The translations under genes and the position numbers were made by a program. Of a DNA stretch of 64,000 nt, positions 24,979-33,492 are shown piece after piece (position 1 is the first letter of the stretch; each line of letters opens with the position of its first letter). Source of the stretch: an uncultured Acidimicrobiaceae bacterium. Its GTDB lineage: Bacteria > Actinomycetota > Acidimicrobiia > Spongiisociales > UBA5794. The stretch covers positions 26,146 to 90,145 of the forward strand of contig CAMYMC010000035.1 of the NCBI GenBank assembly GCA_947259365.1. The letters run 5' to 3'. The notes beneath the pieces are model-generated. The model was not told the DNA's origin, did not search any database, and saw only the letters and a list, made by a program, of their open reading frames with translations.

Positions 24979-25656
24979 ATGCCGCAGCCTGCCGCCACCC
25001 GGCGCCTTCGCATTCGCTGGCGGGGTGCCGACACGATCACCGGTCTTCTCGGCGTCCCGGCCGGCGCCGGCTCGTGCGGCGTGCTGCTCGCTCCGGGCGC
25101 CGGAGCGGGCCAGCGCCACCCCTTCCTCGAGTCGATCCGGAGAGGTCTCGTCGCCGGCGGGGTGATGACCCTCTCCTTCGACTACCCCTACATGGAGGCG
25201 GGGAGGCGCTCACCGGACCGTCACGGTGTGCTCGTCGCCGCGCACCGCGCCGCCGCCGAGCGCCTGGCGGGCTACGTCGACGGGGTGGTCGTCGCCGGCA
25301 AGTCGATGGGCGGGCGCATCGGCTCGCATCTCGCCGGCGATGAGTCGTGGCCCGCAGTCGGGCTCGTGTACTACGGGTACCCCCTCGTGCCCCTCGGCAA
25401 GGGCACTCCTCGCCCCGTCGATCATCTCGGGCGGATCAGCGCGCCCCAGCTGTTCTTTTCCGGCACGAGGGACCGGCTCAGCCCGCCTTCGCTCCTGGCG
25501 AACATCGTCGCCGGGCTCGGCGGTGCGGAGCTCGTCACGATCGAGGATGCCGATCACTCGTTCCGGGTCACGAAACGGTCCGGCATCGACCCCGAGGCGG
25601 TGATGGGAACGCTGGTCGAGAGGACACTCGCTTGGGTGCGGGGCGGGGGATCCTGA
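24979..25656 (+). CDS. Alpha/beta hydrolase, KANL3/Tex30- or dienelactone-hydrolase-like
   Basis: 225 residues with LLAPGAGAGQRHPFLESI near the oxyanion region, the nucleophile Ser in VVAGKSMGGRIG, the acidic residue in FSGTRDRLSPP and His in IEDADHSF. The fold and motif order match small bacterial esterase-like proteins of the KANL3/Tex30 branch. Substrate unknown. Confidence 0.82.
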   Translation: MPQPAATRRLRIRWRGADTITGLLGVPAGAGSCGVLLAPGAGAGQRHPFLESIRRGLVAGGVMTLSFDYPYMEAGRRSPDRHGVLVAAHRAAAERLAGYVDGVVVAGKSMGGRIGSHLAGDESWPAVGLVYYGYPLVPLGKGTPRPVDHLGRISAPQLFFSGTRDRLSPPSLLANIVAGLGGAELVTIEDADHSFRVTKRSGIDPEAVMGTLVERTLAWVRGGGS

Positions 25657-25675
25657 GGCCGGGTGCCGGCGAGGC

Positions 25676-26560
25676 TCACTGCGCCGGGGGCAGGTAGCGC
25701 GCCTTCGTGACCTTGCCCTTGCGGGTCTCGAGCACCCATATCGAGCCCATCCGCCACTTGAGCGGGCCGTCGATGGGTACGCCTTTGCGGACGAGGCGGC
25801 CGATGACCTCCTCGACGACCTCGCGGTGGGTGCTCATCGCCGCGGTTGTCCCGCGCAGGGCCGAGACGAGGCCGAAGAACGGCTTCGTGGTCGCGTTGCC
25901 CTCGACCAGGGCGGGGTGGCGCTCGATCTCGAGGTCGATCAACTCGGACAGCGGAGCGATCGTCTCGATGCAGCGGGTCGTCTTCGAGGAGAGGAGCCGC
26001 GTCAGCGGCATCGACGCCAGGGCATCGGTGAGCGCCGCCGCCTGCAGCCTGCCGCGCTTGGAGAGCGGTCGCTTGCGGTCCGGTCCTTTCCACTGCCTCG
26101 CATCCCCGGCTCTGGCGTGCCGTACGAGGTAGATGCGCCCGGAGTTCGGCCGTTTCACGAGCTGCACTCCGCGGTCGAAGACGGCCCGGTCTCTGGGGTA
26201 GCTGAGGCGGGACCTCGCCTTGCGCGGTCGCAGCCACGCGACCTCGTCGACTTCGCCGTTCGGCTCGAATGATCCCGAGATCGCCTCCATCACCCAGTAC
26301 CGCACCCGCTTCATGTTCCCGGCCGACGTCTCGTAGGCGACGGTGCCGATCTGCTCCTTGAGCTTGGCGACCCGGCCCGTCTCCTCCTCCACCTCTCGAA
26401 GAGCGCACTGCTCGTACGATTCACCTGCGTCCAGCTTTCCCTTCGGCAAGGACCAGTCGTCGTAGCGGGGGCGGTGGATGACGAGGTACTCGGGCGCCCG
26501 GTCCTTGCGCCTGCGGAAGACGATGCCCCCGGCCGCAGCAATTGGCTGCCGTGCGGTCAT
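25676..26560 (-). CDS. mutT1: Nudix hydrolase fused to histidine phosphatase (MutT1-type)
   Basis: 294 residues. The N-terminal half carries the Nudix box GKLDAGESYEQCALREVEEETG; the C-terminal half is a SixA-like phosphatase with LVRHARAGD and TTRCIETIAPL. The fusion matches mycobacterial MutT1, which converts 8-oxo-(d)GTP and related nucleotides stepwise to the monophosphate and can act on diadenosine polyphosphates. ATG 26560 overlaps the ppk stop (ATGA). Coupling to ppk agrees with the mycobacterial neighbourhood and suggests a link between nucleotide sanitation and polyphosphate metabolism. Confidence 0.92.
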   Translation of the reverse strand: MTARQPIAAAGGIVFRRRKDRAPEYLVIHRPRYDDWSLPKGKLDAGESYEQCALREVEEETGRVAKLKEQIGTVAYETSAGNMKRVRYWVMEAISGSFEPNGEVDEVAWLRPRKARSRLSYPRDRAVFDRGVQLVKRPNSGRIYLVRHARAGDARQWKGPDRKRPLSKRGRLQAAALTDALASMPLTRLLSSKTTRCIETIAPLSELIDLEIERHPALVEGNATTKPFFGLVSALRGTTAAMSTHREVVEEVIGRLVRKGVPIDGPLKWRMGSIWVLETRKGKVTKARYLPPAQ

Positions 26561-28680
26561 ATGAGCGGGACGTCGAGGGCGCTGCGGCCGCGTTCCACGG
26601 CGAGCTCCTGGAGCCGGACGTGAGCGTTGACGCCCTCGACGGTCGGGCATTTCCTCCAGGACCCGTCGGGCTCGAGCTCCCAGGCGAGCTCGTCGTCGGC
26701 GAGGAGCACATCGAGGATCTCCTCGACTCGCTCCTGGAGCCGCTCGTCGCGCACCGGGGCCAGCGTCTCCACTCGACCGCTGAGGTTCCGCTGCATCATG
26801 TCCGCCGACCCGATGTAGTACTCGGCGCCGTCGCCTGGTGTTCCGAAGCGGTAGATCCTCGAGTGCTCGAGGAAACGGCCCACGATGGAGCGAACGGTGA
26901 TCGTCTCCGACAGACCGGCAACACCGGCACGGAGACTGCACTGCCCCCGCACGATGAGCCTGACCGGGCAGCCCCGGCGCGACGCCTCGTACAACTCGTC
27001 GATGACGTCGGGGTCGACGAGGTGGTTGATCTTCATGAGGATGTCACCCTCGGGGCCCCGCTCGGCCTCCCGCCTGATGAACTCCACGATCCGGGTTCGC
27101 AGCGTCTCGGGAGCGATGAGAAGCCGCCGGTACGACTCGTTCGTTGCGTATCCGGTGAGCCGGTTGAAGACCTCGGAGAGGTCGGCCCCCATCTTGGCCG
27201 CGGACGTGAACAGACCGAGGTCCTCGTACAGCTTCGCCGTGTTCGGGTTGTAGTTGCCGGTGCCGATGTGGCAGTACCGGCGCAGGCCGTTGGCTTCGCG
27301 GCGGACGACGAGGAGGATCTTCGAGTGCGTCTTGAGACCGGCCACCCCGTACACGACGTGAGCGCCGGCGCTCTCCAGCATCTTCGACCACTCGATGTTC
27401 GCCGCCTCGTCGAACCTCGCCTTCAGCTCGACGAGCACGACCACCTGCTTGCCGGCCTCGGCGGCGGCGATGAGGGATTCGACGACCGGCCGCTCCCCGC
27501 CGAGCGCGGGGTCCTCGGACACGGACGTGCGGTACAGCGTCTGTTTGATGGCGAGCACGTTCGGATCGGCCGCCGCCTGGGCGAGGAAGGCTCCGGTCGA
27601 CGTCGAGAAGGACTCGTACGGGTGATGGACGAGGATGTCGGCGGCCCGGATCTCTGCGAACAGGTCGACCTCGCTGCCGCCTTCGCTGAGTCGCGCCTGG
27701 GTGACCGGCGACCACTGCTCGTACTTGTGCTCCGGCCGCTCGAGGGCGTAGATCGAGAAGAGACCGGCGAGATCGAGCGGGGCGCTGCGCCGGTACACGA
27801 GCGACTCGTCGAGGTCCAACTCGCGGATGAGGAGCCGCTCCACCTTGCCGCTCGTCGCCGCCTCGATCTCGAGGCGCACCGCCGCGGCGGATCGTTTGCG
27901 GAACTGGAGCACGCTCTCGATGGCCTCGAGGAGATCCTGAGCCTCCTCCTCCTCGACGGCGTAGTCGGCGTTGCGGGTGACCCTGAAGAAGAAGTGGCCG
28001 ACCACCTCCTGGCCGCCGAAGAGCCGGACGAGGTTGCTCGCCACCACCTGCTCGAGGGGGACGAATCGCTCGCCGTCGTCGAGGACGACGAACCGGGGAA
28101 GGATCGGGGGGATCTTCACCCGGGCGAACTGGAGGCTCTCCCGATCCGGGCCTCGCAGCAGGACCGCGAGGTTGAGAGAGAGGTTCGAGATGTAAGGGAA
28201 CGGGTGGGAGGGGTCGACGGCGAGGGGGGTGAGCACGGGGAAGATCTGATCCTCGAAGTCCTCGCGGAGCCGGTCCTTGTCGACCTCGGTGAGATCGTCC
28301 CAGTCGGTGAGCCGGATGTTCTCTTTCTCCAGTGCCGGCACGAGCTGGTCGAGGAACAGCGAATCGATGCCCTCGGTGAGCCCACGCACCTTCCCCTCGA
28401 TCCGCTGCAGCTGCTCGCGGGGGGTGAGACCGTCCGGTGACAGCGGGGTCACGCCGCTCTCGATCTGGTTGAGGAGCCCGGCGATGCGCACCTGGAAGAA
28501 CTCGTCGATGTTCTGGCTGACGATCGCGAGGAACTTGATCCGCTCCAGGAGCGCCATGTCGGCGTCGGCGGCGAGCGCGAGCACCCGTTCCTGGAAGTCC
28601 AGGAGCGACAGCTCACGGTTCAAGAAGCGCTCGGAGCGTTGGATCATTGCGGCCGGTTCGCGATTTCTCATCGTAATCAT
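26557..28680 (-). CDS. ppk: Polyphosphate kinase 1
   Basis: 707 residues, the usual PPK1 length. The N-terminal domain opens with FLNRELSLLDFQERVLALA; catalytic signatures include KQTLYRTS, AGLKTHSKILLVVRRE (phospho-acceptor His region) and RYCHIGTGNYNPNTAKLYEDLGLFT. PPK1 reversibly polymerises the gamma-phosphate of ATP into polyphosphate. Several close starts are possible (28680, 28671 and 28647); conservation begins about residue 14, so the exact one is uncertain. Co-directional with and overlapping mutT1. Confidence 0.96.
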   Translation of the reverse strand: MITMRNREPAAMIQRSERFLNRELSLLDFQERVLALAADADMALLERIKFLAIVSQNIDEFFQVRIAGLLNQIESGVTPLSPDGLTPREQLQRIEGKVRGLTEGIDSLFLDQLVPALEKENIRLTDWDDLTEVDKDRLREDFEDQIFPVLTPLAVDPSHPFPYISNLSLNLAVLLRGPDRESLQFARVKIPPILPRFVVLDDGERFVPLEQVVASNLVRLFGGQEVVGHFFFRVTRNADYAVEEEEAQDLLEAIESVLQFRKRSAAAVRLEIEAATSGKVERLLIRELDLDESLVYRRSAPLDLAGLFSIYALERPEHKYEQWSPVTQARLSEGGSEVDLFAEIRAADILVHHPYESFSTSTGAFLAQAAADPNVLAIKQTLYRTSVSEDPALGGERPVVESLIAAAEAGKQVVVLVELKARFDEAANIEWSKMLESAGAHVVYGVAGLKTHSKILLVVRREANGLRRYCHIGTGNYNPNTAKLYEDLGLFTSAAKMGADLSEVFNRLTGYATNESYRRLLIAPETLRTRIVEFIRREAERGPEGDILMKINHLVDPDVIDELYEASRRGCPVRLIVRGQCSLRAGVAGLSETITVRSIVGRFLEHSRIYRFGTPGDGAEYYIGSADMMQRNLSGRVETLAPVRDERLQERVEEILDVLLADDELAWELEPDGSWRKCPTVEGVNAHVRLQELAVERGRSALDVPLI

Positions 28681-28759
28681 CGGCCGCCGGTGCCGGCACC
28701 CCGAGGGTTTCGGCGGGAGGCCGACGCCGCCTCCGGCGAGGCCGATCTCTTCGGGAGGC

Positions 28760-29215
28760 TCAGCTGCGTTCCCGCTCCAGCGCCTTCACCTTCTCGAGCC
28801 GCCGCACGTGCCGTGCCGCACCGGTGAAGCTCGCGGAGACGAACGCATCGGCGATCTCGAGGGCGAGGGCGGGCCCGGTGACCCGGGCCGCGAGCGCCAT
28901 GACGTTGGCGTCGTCGTGCTCGACCGCCTGGTGGGCGGTGTACGTGTCCCCCGCCTGGGCGCACCTGATCCCGTCGAGCTTGTTCGCGGCGATTGCGGCA
29001 CCCGCACCGGATCCGCACACGACGATGCCGCGCTCGGCGCGGCCCGATACCACTGCTCTCGCCACGGCCGCGGCGTAGTCGGGATAGTCGACGGGCTCGG
29101 GGCCGTCGGTGCCGAGGTCGATGACGGAGTGGCCGTTGCCGAGCAACGCTTCCCGGACCGTCTCCTTGAGCTCGAATCCGGCATGATCGGCGCCGATGGC
29201 GATGCGCACTCGCAC
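28760..29215 (-). CDS. rpiB: Ribose-5-phosphate isomerase B, ordinary form
   Basis: 151 residues, the normal RpiB length with no N-terminal extension. It has IAIGADHAGFELKE, the catalytic-Cys motif GIVVCGSGAGAAIAANK (Cys67) and HQAVEHDDANVMAL. It should supply the housekeeping ribulose/ribose 5-phosphate isomerase of the pentose phosphate pathway. Its presence only 11 kb from the BMC-linked paralog makes a useful comparison: the latter has an added helix and Asp instead of Cys. GTG start with a TAGCCT box about 21 nt before it. Confidence 0.93.
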   Translation of the reverse strand: MRVRIAIGADHAGFELKETVREALLGNGHSVIDLGTDGPEPVDYPDYAAAVARAVVSGRAERGIVVCGSGAGAAIAANKLDGIRCAQAGDTYTAHQAVEHDDANVMALAARVTGPALALEIADAFVSASFTGAARHVRRLEKVKALERERS

Positions 29216-29304
29216 TCCCGTGTCGGTGAGGAGGCAAGGCTAGTGACGGTCGGGCCGCCGACCGGAACGCCAAACTCCAGCCGCGGCGGCGATACTCTGG
29301 CCGG

Positions 29305-29817
29305 ATGCTCGGCCGGCTCCTCGTCGTGGTTCTCGCCCTTGCTTCCGCCTGCGGCAGCGGCCCCCAGGCTCCGGCCGCCGCCGCGCCGCGCGTCGTGTGC
29401 GCCGAGAACTTCTGCGTCGCTCACCCGGGTGACTGGGAGGTCGTCGAGGTGGGAGAGGACTTCGCCGTGTTCCGGCATCCGGCCGCTCTGGAAGAGGTCG
29501 TCGCCAGTGTCGGCCAGGTCGACATGGAGGGCCTCGTCACGGCGACCGGTGGGACCTGGCCCCGAACCACCGACGACGTCGTGAGGGCATTGTGGGACCT
29601 CCTCGACGACGGGAACGCCGATCTCGGCTCGCTGCGCCTCCTCAGCGACGGGTCGGTGCGGTCGTTCGGCACGTTCGGCGGGGGCCGGATGTGGCATCGG
29701 CTCGTCCCCGTGGGCGGCGAGCGGGGGGTCGGGGTGGAGGTGCGCGCCCCGAACAGCTCGTGGGAGGCCCACGCCGACGTGTTCCTCGACGGCCTCGAGG
29801 TGGTCCGGTCGCCGTGA
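29305..29817 (+). CDS. Putative lipoprotein of unknown function
   Basis: 170 residues with the signal MLGRLLVVVLALASAC (Cys16) and a mature domain that starts CAENFCVAHPGDWEVVEVGEDFA when read from its paired cysteines, then an acidic middle part. No family recognised; the HPGDWEV fragment resembles the start of small PsbP/Mog1-like folds but this is weak. TACTCT lies 6 nt before the ATG. Divergent from rpiB, upstream of murA. Confidence 0.6.
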   Translation: MLGRLLVVVLALASACGSGPQAPAAAAPRVVCAENFCVAHPGDWEVVEVGEDFAVFRHPAALEEVVASVGQVDMEGLVTATGGTWPRTTDDVVRALWDLLDDGNADLGSLRLLSDGSVRSFGTFGGGRMWHRLVPVGGERGVGVEVRAPNSSWEAHADVFLDGLEVVRSP

Positions 29818-29855
29818 GGCCTGGCATCGGGCCCCCTGTCGTACACTCGCGGGGC

Positions 29856-31106
29856 GTGAGCAGCATTCGCGTCCGGGGCGGCACCCGGGTCGACGGCGAG
29901 GTCGCCGTGCGTGGCGCCAAGAACGCCGTGCTCAAACACATGGTGGCGAGCCTCCTCGCGCCCGGCCGGCACGTGCTCACGAACGTGCCCCGGCTCCTGG
30001 ACGTGTCGATCATGGGGGAGCTGCTCCACCACGTCGGCGCCTCCTGCAGCTACGAGGATGCCACCCTCACCGTGGACGTGCCGGAGCGGCCGCTGCCGGA
30101 AGCACCGCTCGAGCTCGTTCGCAGGATGAGGGCCTCGATCCTCGTCATGGGGACGCTGCTCGCCCGCTGCGGCGAGGCCAGGGTGGCGCTTCCCGGCGGC
30201 GACGACTTCGGGTCGAGGCCCATCGACATGCACCTCGACGGCCTCGAGGCGATGGGCGCGGAGTTCGAGCTGCGCCACGGCGTCCTCGAGGCGAGAGCTC
30301 CTCACGGGCTGCACGGAACCGAGATCTTCCTCGAGTTCCCCAGCGTCGGTGCCACGGAGAATCTGCTGCTCGCCGCCGTTCTCGCCGACGGTCGTACCGT
30401 CATCGGCAACGCCGCCCGCGAGCCGGAGCTGGCGGACTTGGCCGCGCTGCTCAACGACATGGGGGCGAAGATCAACGGAGGGGGGACCTCGACGATCGAG
30501 GTCATCGGGGTGCCGCAGCTGGCGCCCGCCGACCACCGCGTGATCCCGGATCGGCTCGAGGCGGGGACGTATCTCGTTGCCGCGGCCGTGACCGGTGGGA
30601 CGGTTCGCACGGCCGGCTGCGTCCCCGACCATCTGCGAATGGAGCTGCGCAAGCTCCAGGCGGCAGGCTGCGTCGTCATCACGGGAGAGGACTGGATCGA
30701 GCTCACCGGGCCCGACAGGCCCGGCTCAGTCGACTTCGCCACCCTCCCGTACCCCGGTTTCCACACCGACATGCATCCGCAGATGGTGGCGATGCTGTCG
30801 GTGGCCGCGGGAACCTCGATCATGACCGAGAACGTCTACGCCGCCAGGTTTCGCTATGTGGGGGAGCTCAACCGCATGGGGGCCGACATCCACACCGACG
30901 GCCAGCACGTCATCGTCCGCGGCGTCCCCGAGCTCAGCGGCTGCGAGGTGGACGGGTGCGACATCCGGGCGGCTGCCGCGCTCGTCCTCGCCGGGTTGCG
31001 CGCCGAAGGCGAGACGGTCGTCACGAACGCCGCCCACGTCGACCGCGGCTATGAGCGGTTCGTCGAGAACCTCGTGGGGCTCGGCGCCGACGTGGACAGG
31101 GACTGA
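29856..31106 (+). CDS. murA: UDP-N-acetylglucosamine 1-carboxyvinyltransferase
   Basis: 416 residues with the full EPSP-synthase-like fold: VRGGTRVDGEVAVRGAKNAV, MRASILVMGTLLARCGEARV, LPGGDDFGSRPIDMH and GFHTDMHPQMVAML. It transfers enolpyruvate to UDP-GlcNAc, the first committed step of peptidoglycan synthesis. Asp116 stands where E. coli MurA has Cys115, the residue alkylated by fosfomycin; the same change occurs in mycobacteria. GTG 29856 follows TACACT with an 8-nt spacer. Confidence 0.95.
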   Translation: MSSIRVRGGTRVDGEVAVRGAKNAVLKHMVASLLAPGRHVLTNVPRLLDVSIMGELLHHVGASCSYEDATLTVDVPERPLPEAPLELVRRMRASILVMGTLLARCGEARVALPGGDDFGSRPIDMHLDGLEAMGAEFELRHGVLEARAPHGLHGTEIFLEFPSVGATENLLLAAVLADGRTVIGNAAREPELADLAALLNDMGAKINGGGTSTIEVIGVPQLAPADHRVIPDRLEAGTYLVAAAVTGGTVRTAGCVPDHLRMELRKLQAAGCVVITGEDWIELTGPDRPGSVDFATLPYPGFHTDMHPQMVAMLSVAAGTSIMTENVYAARFRYVGELNRMGADIHTDGQHVIVRGVPELSGCEVDGCDIRAAAALVLAGLRAEGETVVTNAAHVDRGYERFVENLVGLGADVDRD

Positions 31107-31118
31107 GCCGCGGCTGCC

Positions 31119-31652
31119 GTGAGCGACGCCGGGCTCGGGTCGCGGCTGTCGGATCCGGTTCGAGCCGCTCTCGGCGCGGTGGCCGACCGGCTCGCGAGGC
31201 ATCGGATCGGCTACGCCCTCGGTGGGTCGCTGCTGCTCAGGCTGAGAGGCTTCGACGTGACCGTCGGCGACATCGATCTCGTCACCGCTGCGTCACGGAC
31301 GCCGGTCGTTGCCGCCCTCGCCGGCTGGGATCCGACCGTTCGGGATCCGCGCTCGGCACCATGGGATTCCGAGTGGTTCGTGACGGCGCAGTGGAGCGAC
31401 GGCGCCGAATCCGTCGGGATCGACGTCATCGGCGGGCCGGTCATCAGCGTCGGAGGCCACCGGGCCGGTCTCCCGACTGTGGCGGAGCGCACCGCCAGCG
31501 TCGACGGTCGCCGGATCCCGCTCGGTGACGTTCGGGGCTGGTATCACGTGTATCGGATCATCGATCCCCCCAAGGCGGATCTCATCGCCGGGTCGTCTTC
31601 CGCCGCGGAGCTGGCCGAGATCGCGGTGCGGATGGGTCTCACGGCAAGCTGA
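31119..31652 (+). CDS. Nucleotidyltransferase-fold protein of unknown function
   Basis: 177 residues. YALGGSLLLRLRGFDVTVGDIDLVT near residues 28-52 fits the GG/S...DxD core of small nucleotidyltransferase-fold proteins. The C-terminal part (WYHVYRIIDPPKADLIAG) resembles substrate-side regions of such proteins. No antitoxin-like partner is adjacent. It follows murA by 12 nt, so the pair may be cotranscribed, but a cell-wall role is not implied. Confidence 0.6.
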   Translation: MSDAGLGSRLSDPVRAALGAVADRLARHRIGYALGGSLLLRLRGFDVTVGDIDLVTAASRTPVVAALAGWDPTVRDPRSAPWDSEWFVTAQWSDGAESVGIDVIGGPVISVGGHRAGLPTVAERTASVDGRRIPLGDVRGWYHVYRIIDPPKADLIAGSSSAAELAEIAVRMGLTAS

Positions 31653-31666
31653 GCCGGTCGGGGCCC

Positions 31667-31672
31667 TACACT
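31667..31672 (+). promoter_or_regulatory. -10 element (TACACT) of the NifU-domain gene
   Basis: TACACT lies 68 nt before the ATG of the NifU-domain gene. Unlike most promoters here it leaves a leader of about 60 nt, which contains the hairpin at 31694-31718. Confidence 0.4.
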
Positions 31673-31693
31673 CTCGGCCGGAACACCCGACGG

Positions 31694-31718
31694 GGTCCAG
31701 GGGTTGAACCCTGAGACC
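31694..31718 (+). promoter_or_regulatory. Hairpin in the leader of the NifU-domain gene
   Basis: GGTC-CAGGG pairs with CCCTG-(A)-GACC around a GTTGAA loop: nine base pairs with one bulged A. It ends 21 nt before the ATG and lacks a following T-run, so it is not a standard terminator. It could be a translational control element or a fortuitous structure in GC-rich DNA. Confidence 0.35.
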
Positions 31719-31739
31719 GGGCCACCGGGCCGGGGCCAC

Positions 31740-32057
31740 ATGACCGAAGAGCACCAACTGCAGTCGTCGATGATCGAGGTCGCCTCGCCGACCGACTCCG
31801 ACGCGCCCGCCTTCGAGGACCCCGGCGAGAGCCCGATCGACCACGACTTGCTGTCCGAGACGCTCGAGTACATCCGGCCCGCTCTCCAGGCCGACGGTGG
31901 CGATCTCGTGTTGCTCGGCACGAGCGGCCCCCGCGTCACCCTCCAGCTCGTCGGTGCTTGCGGTGGCTGTCCGATGTCGACGATGACGCTCACCGCCGGG
32001 ATCGAGCGCATCTTGCGCGATCGCGTCCCCGGCGTCGAAGAGGTCGTCGCGCTCTGA
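31740..32057 (+). CDS. NifU C-terminal-domain protein (Fe-S scaffold/carrier)
   Basis: 105 residues: a variable acidic N-terminus, then the NifU-like domain with ETLEYIRPALQADGGDLVLL and the paired-Cys motif GACGGCPMSTMTLTAGIE. Such Nfu-type proteins hold and transfer Fe-S clusters. The ATG at 31740 is used; another ATG 11 codons later is possible. It sits alone between a nucleotidyltransferase-like gene and an enoyl-CoA hydratase, 4 kb from the cysteine desulfurase gene. Confidence 0.85.
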   Translation: MTEEHQLQSSMIEVASPTDSDAPAFEDPGESPIDHDLLSETLEYIRPALQADGGDLVLLGTSGPRVTLQLVGACGGCPMSTMTLTAGIERILRDRVPGVEEVVAL

Positions 32058-32135
32058 ACCGCGGCTCGACGGGTCGCACCGGCTCCTCTTCTCCCGGCGC
32101 CGAGCAGCGCCGCAGAGCCGCAAGGTCGTGCGGGG

Positions 32136-32141
32136 TAGCCT
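32136..32141 (+). promoter_or_regulatory. -10 element (TAGCCT) of the enoyl-CoA hydratase gene
   Basis: TAGCCT lies 35 nt before the GTG; the leader of about 23 nt contains AGGAGG (32157-32162), which sets the start codon. Confidence 0.45.
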
Positions 32142-32170
32142 GCAGTGGTCGTCGTTGAGGAGGCTTTCCA

Positions 32171-32938
32171 GTGGAACTCGTCGAGTACGCCGTCGAGGGC
32201 GCCGTCGCCCTCATCACCCTGAACCGGCCGCCGGTCAACGCGCTCAACGCTGATCTGATCGGAGACATCGACGAGGCGATCGGACTCGCGTCGGACGGCT
32301 CGATCCGCGCCGTCGTCATCACGGGGAACCGCCACTTCGCCGCGGGTGCCGACATCACCCGGTTCGTCGACTCGTTCTCCTCGGGGGCCGACGAGCCGAT
32401 GGCCTCGGGTCTTCTCGCCACCGTGCGCAGGCTCGAACAGCTCAAGAAGCCGACGATCGCCGCGGTCACGGGGTATGCCCTCGGCGGCGGCCTCGAGCTG
32501 GCCATGGGGGCCGACTTCCGCTACCTCGCCGACGACGCCAAGGTCGGCCAGCCGGAGATCCTCCTCGGCATCATCCCGGGGGCGGGTGGGACCCAGCGCC
32601 TGCCGCGGCTCATCGGGTACCAGAAGGCGAAGGAGCTCAACATGTCCGGCCGCCACGTGCGCGCGGACGAAGCGCTCGCGCTCGGCATCGCCGACAAGGT
32701 CGTTCCCGGAGATGAGCTGGTCAGCACGGCGATGGCCGATGCCGCCGAGTGGGCGAAGGGCCCGACCCTCGGCTATGCCGCCGTCAAGCAAGCCATGGGA
32801 GAGGGCTGGGGCAGGCCGATCGACGAAGCGCTCGACGCCGAGAGGCAGGCGTTCAGCGACGTGTTCGCCACCGAGGACGCCCGCACCGGCATCACCGCGT
32901 TCATCGCCAAGGAGACGCCCGGGTTCGTCGGGAGGTGA
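32171..32938 (+). CDS. Enoyl-CoA hydratase/isomerase
   Basis: 255 residues of the crotonase family. The two catalytic glutamates are Glu109 in GYALGGGLELAMGADFR and Glu129 in VGQPEILLGIIPGAGGTQRL, 20 residues apart as in hydratases of fatty-acid oxidation. It probably hydrates 2-enoyl-CoA thioesters. No other beta-oxidation gene is adjacent. The start is fixed by AGGAGG upstream. Confidence 0.93.
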   Translation: MELVEYAVEGAVALITLNRPPVNALNADLIGDIDEAIGLASDGSIRAVVITGNRHFAAGADITRFVDSFSSGADEPMASGLLATVRRLEQLKKPTIAAVTGYALGGGLELAMGADFRYLADDAKVGQPEILLGIIPGAGGTQRLPRLIGYQKAKELNMSGRHVRADEALALGIADKVVPGDELVSTAMADAAEWAKGPTLGYAAVKQAMGEGWGRPIDEALDAERQAFSDVFATEDARTGITAFIAKETPGFVGR

Positions 32939-32947
32939 CCGCCCGGT

Positions 32948-33400
32948 TCAGCCGGGAGCGCGGTCCCGAAACCGCTCGGCGAGGCGCCGCAGGTTCCTCC
33001 GCCACACCGCGGCGAGGACCCTGGCGCCCACCCGGGCGCCGAGCGCTCCGCCGAGATACGCCGGGAACGTGAGGCGCTCCGACCACCTGAATCGGGTGGT
33101 CGATTCGTCGATCTCGCTCAGCACGAACTCTCCGGTCCCGGTGACGAGCCCCTCGTGGCGGATCGCCATGCGGTGCGGCGGCTCCCAGGCCACGAACTCC
33201 ATGAGGTCGGTCGTACGCAGCGGCCCGACTCGGGTGAGCACGGCCATTCGCGTCCCGGCCCCGTTGCGTCGGTCGGAGAGGAAGGTGATGCGTTCGGCGT
33301 CGGCCATCCATTCCACGTGGGTCTCGAGCCGGGCGATGTCGTCCCACACCGCCTGGATCGGAGCCGCGATGACCTGCTCTACCTCGATGCTCGCCGTCAC
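32948..33400 (-). CDS. SRPBCC (START-like) polyketide cyclase/lipid-binding family protein
   Basis: 150 residues: SIEVEQVIAAPIQAVWDDIARLETHVEWMADAE at the start and LTRVGPLRTTDLMEFVAWEP mid-protein are typical of SRPBCC ligand-binding folds; the C-terminal helix is basic. Function unknown. TATGCT lies 7 nt before GTG 33400, favouring it over an ATG at 33412 that falls inside that box. Confidence 0.72.
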   Translation of the reverse strand: MTASIEVEQVIAAPIQAVWDDIARLETHVEWMADAERITFLSDRRNGAGTRMAVLTRVGPLRTTDLMEFVAWEPPHRMAIRHEGLVTGTGEFVLSEIDESTTRFRWSERLTFPAYLGGALGARVGARVLAAVWRRNLRRLAERFRDRAPG

Positions 33401-33492
33401 GGCCGTCAGCATACGAGTGCGGTCGCCGGGACACGGTTGGCACCGTTCTCTCCGCCCGGCGGTCTCACCACCACCGTCCTAGCCTCGGGGCG

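Noticed and set aside
26542..28440. 632-codon plus-strand frame opposite ppk
   Set aside because: Antisense shadow of a full-length, motif-rich polyphosphate kinase gene.
31704..31739. Upstream TTG start for the NifU-domain gene
   Set aside because: It lies in the loop of the leader hairpin and adds a Pro/Gly-rich stretch without family similarity; ATG 31740 is preferred.
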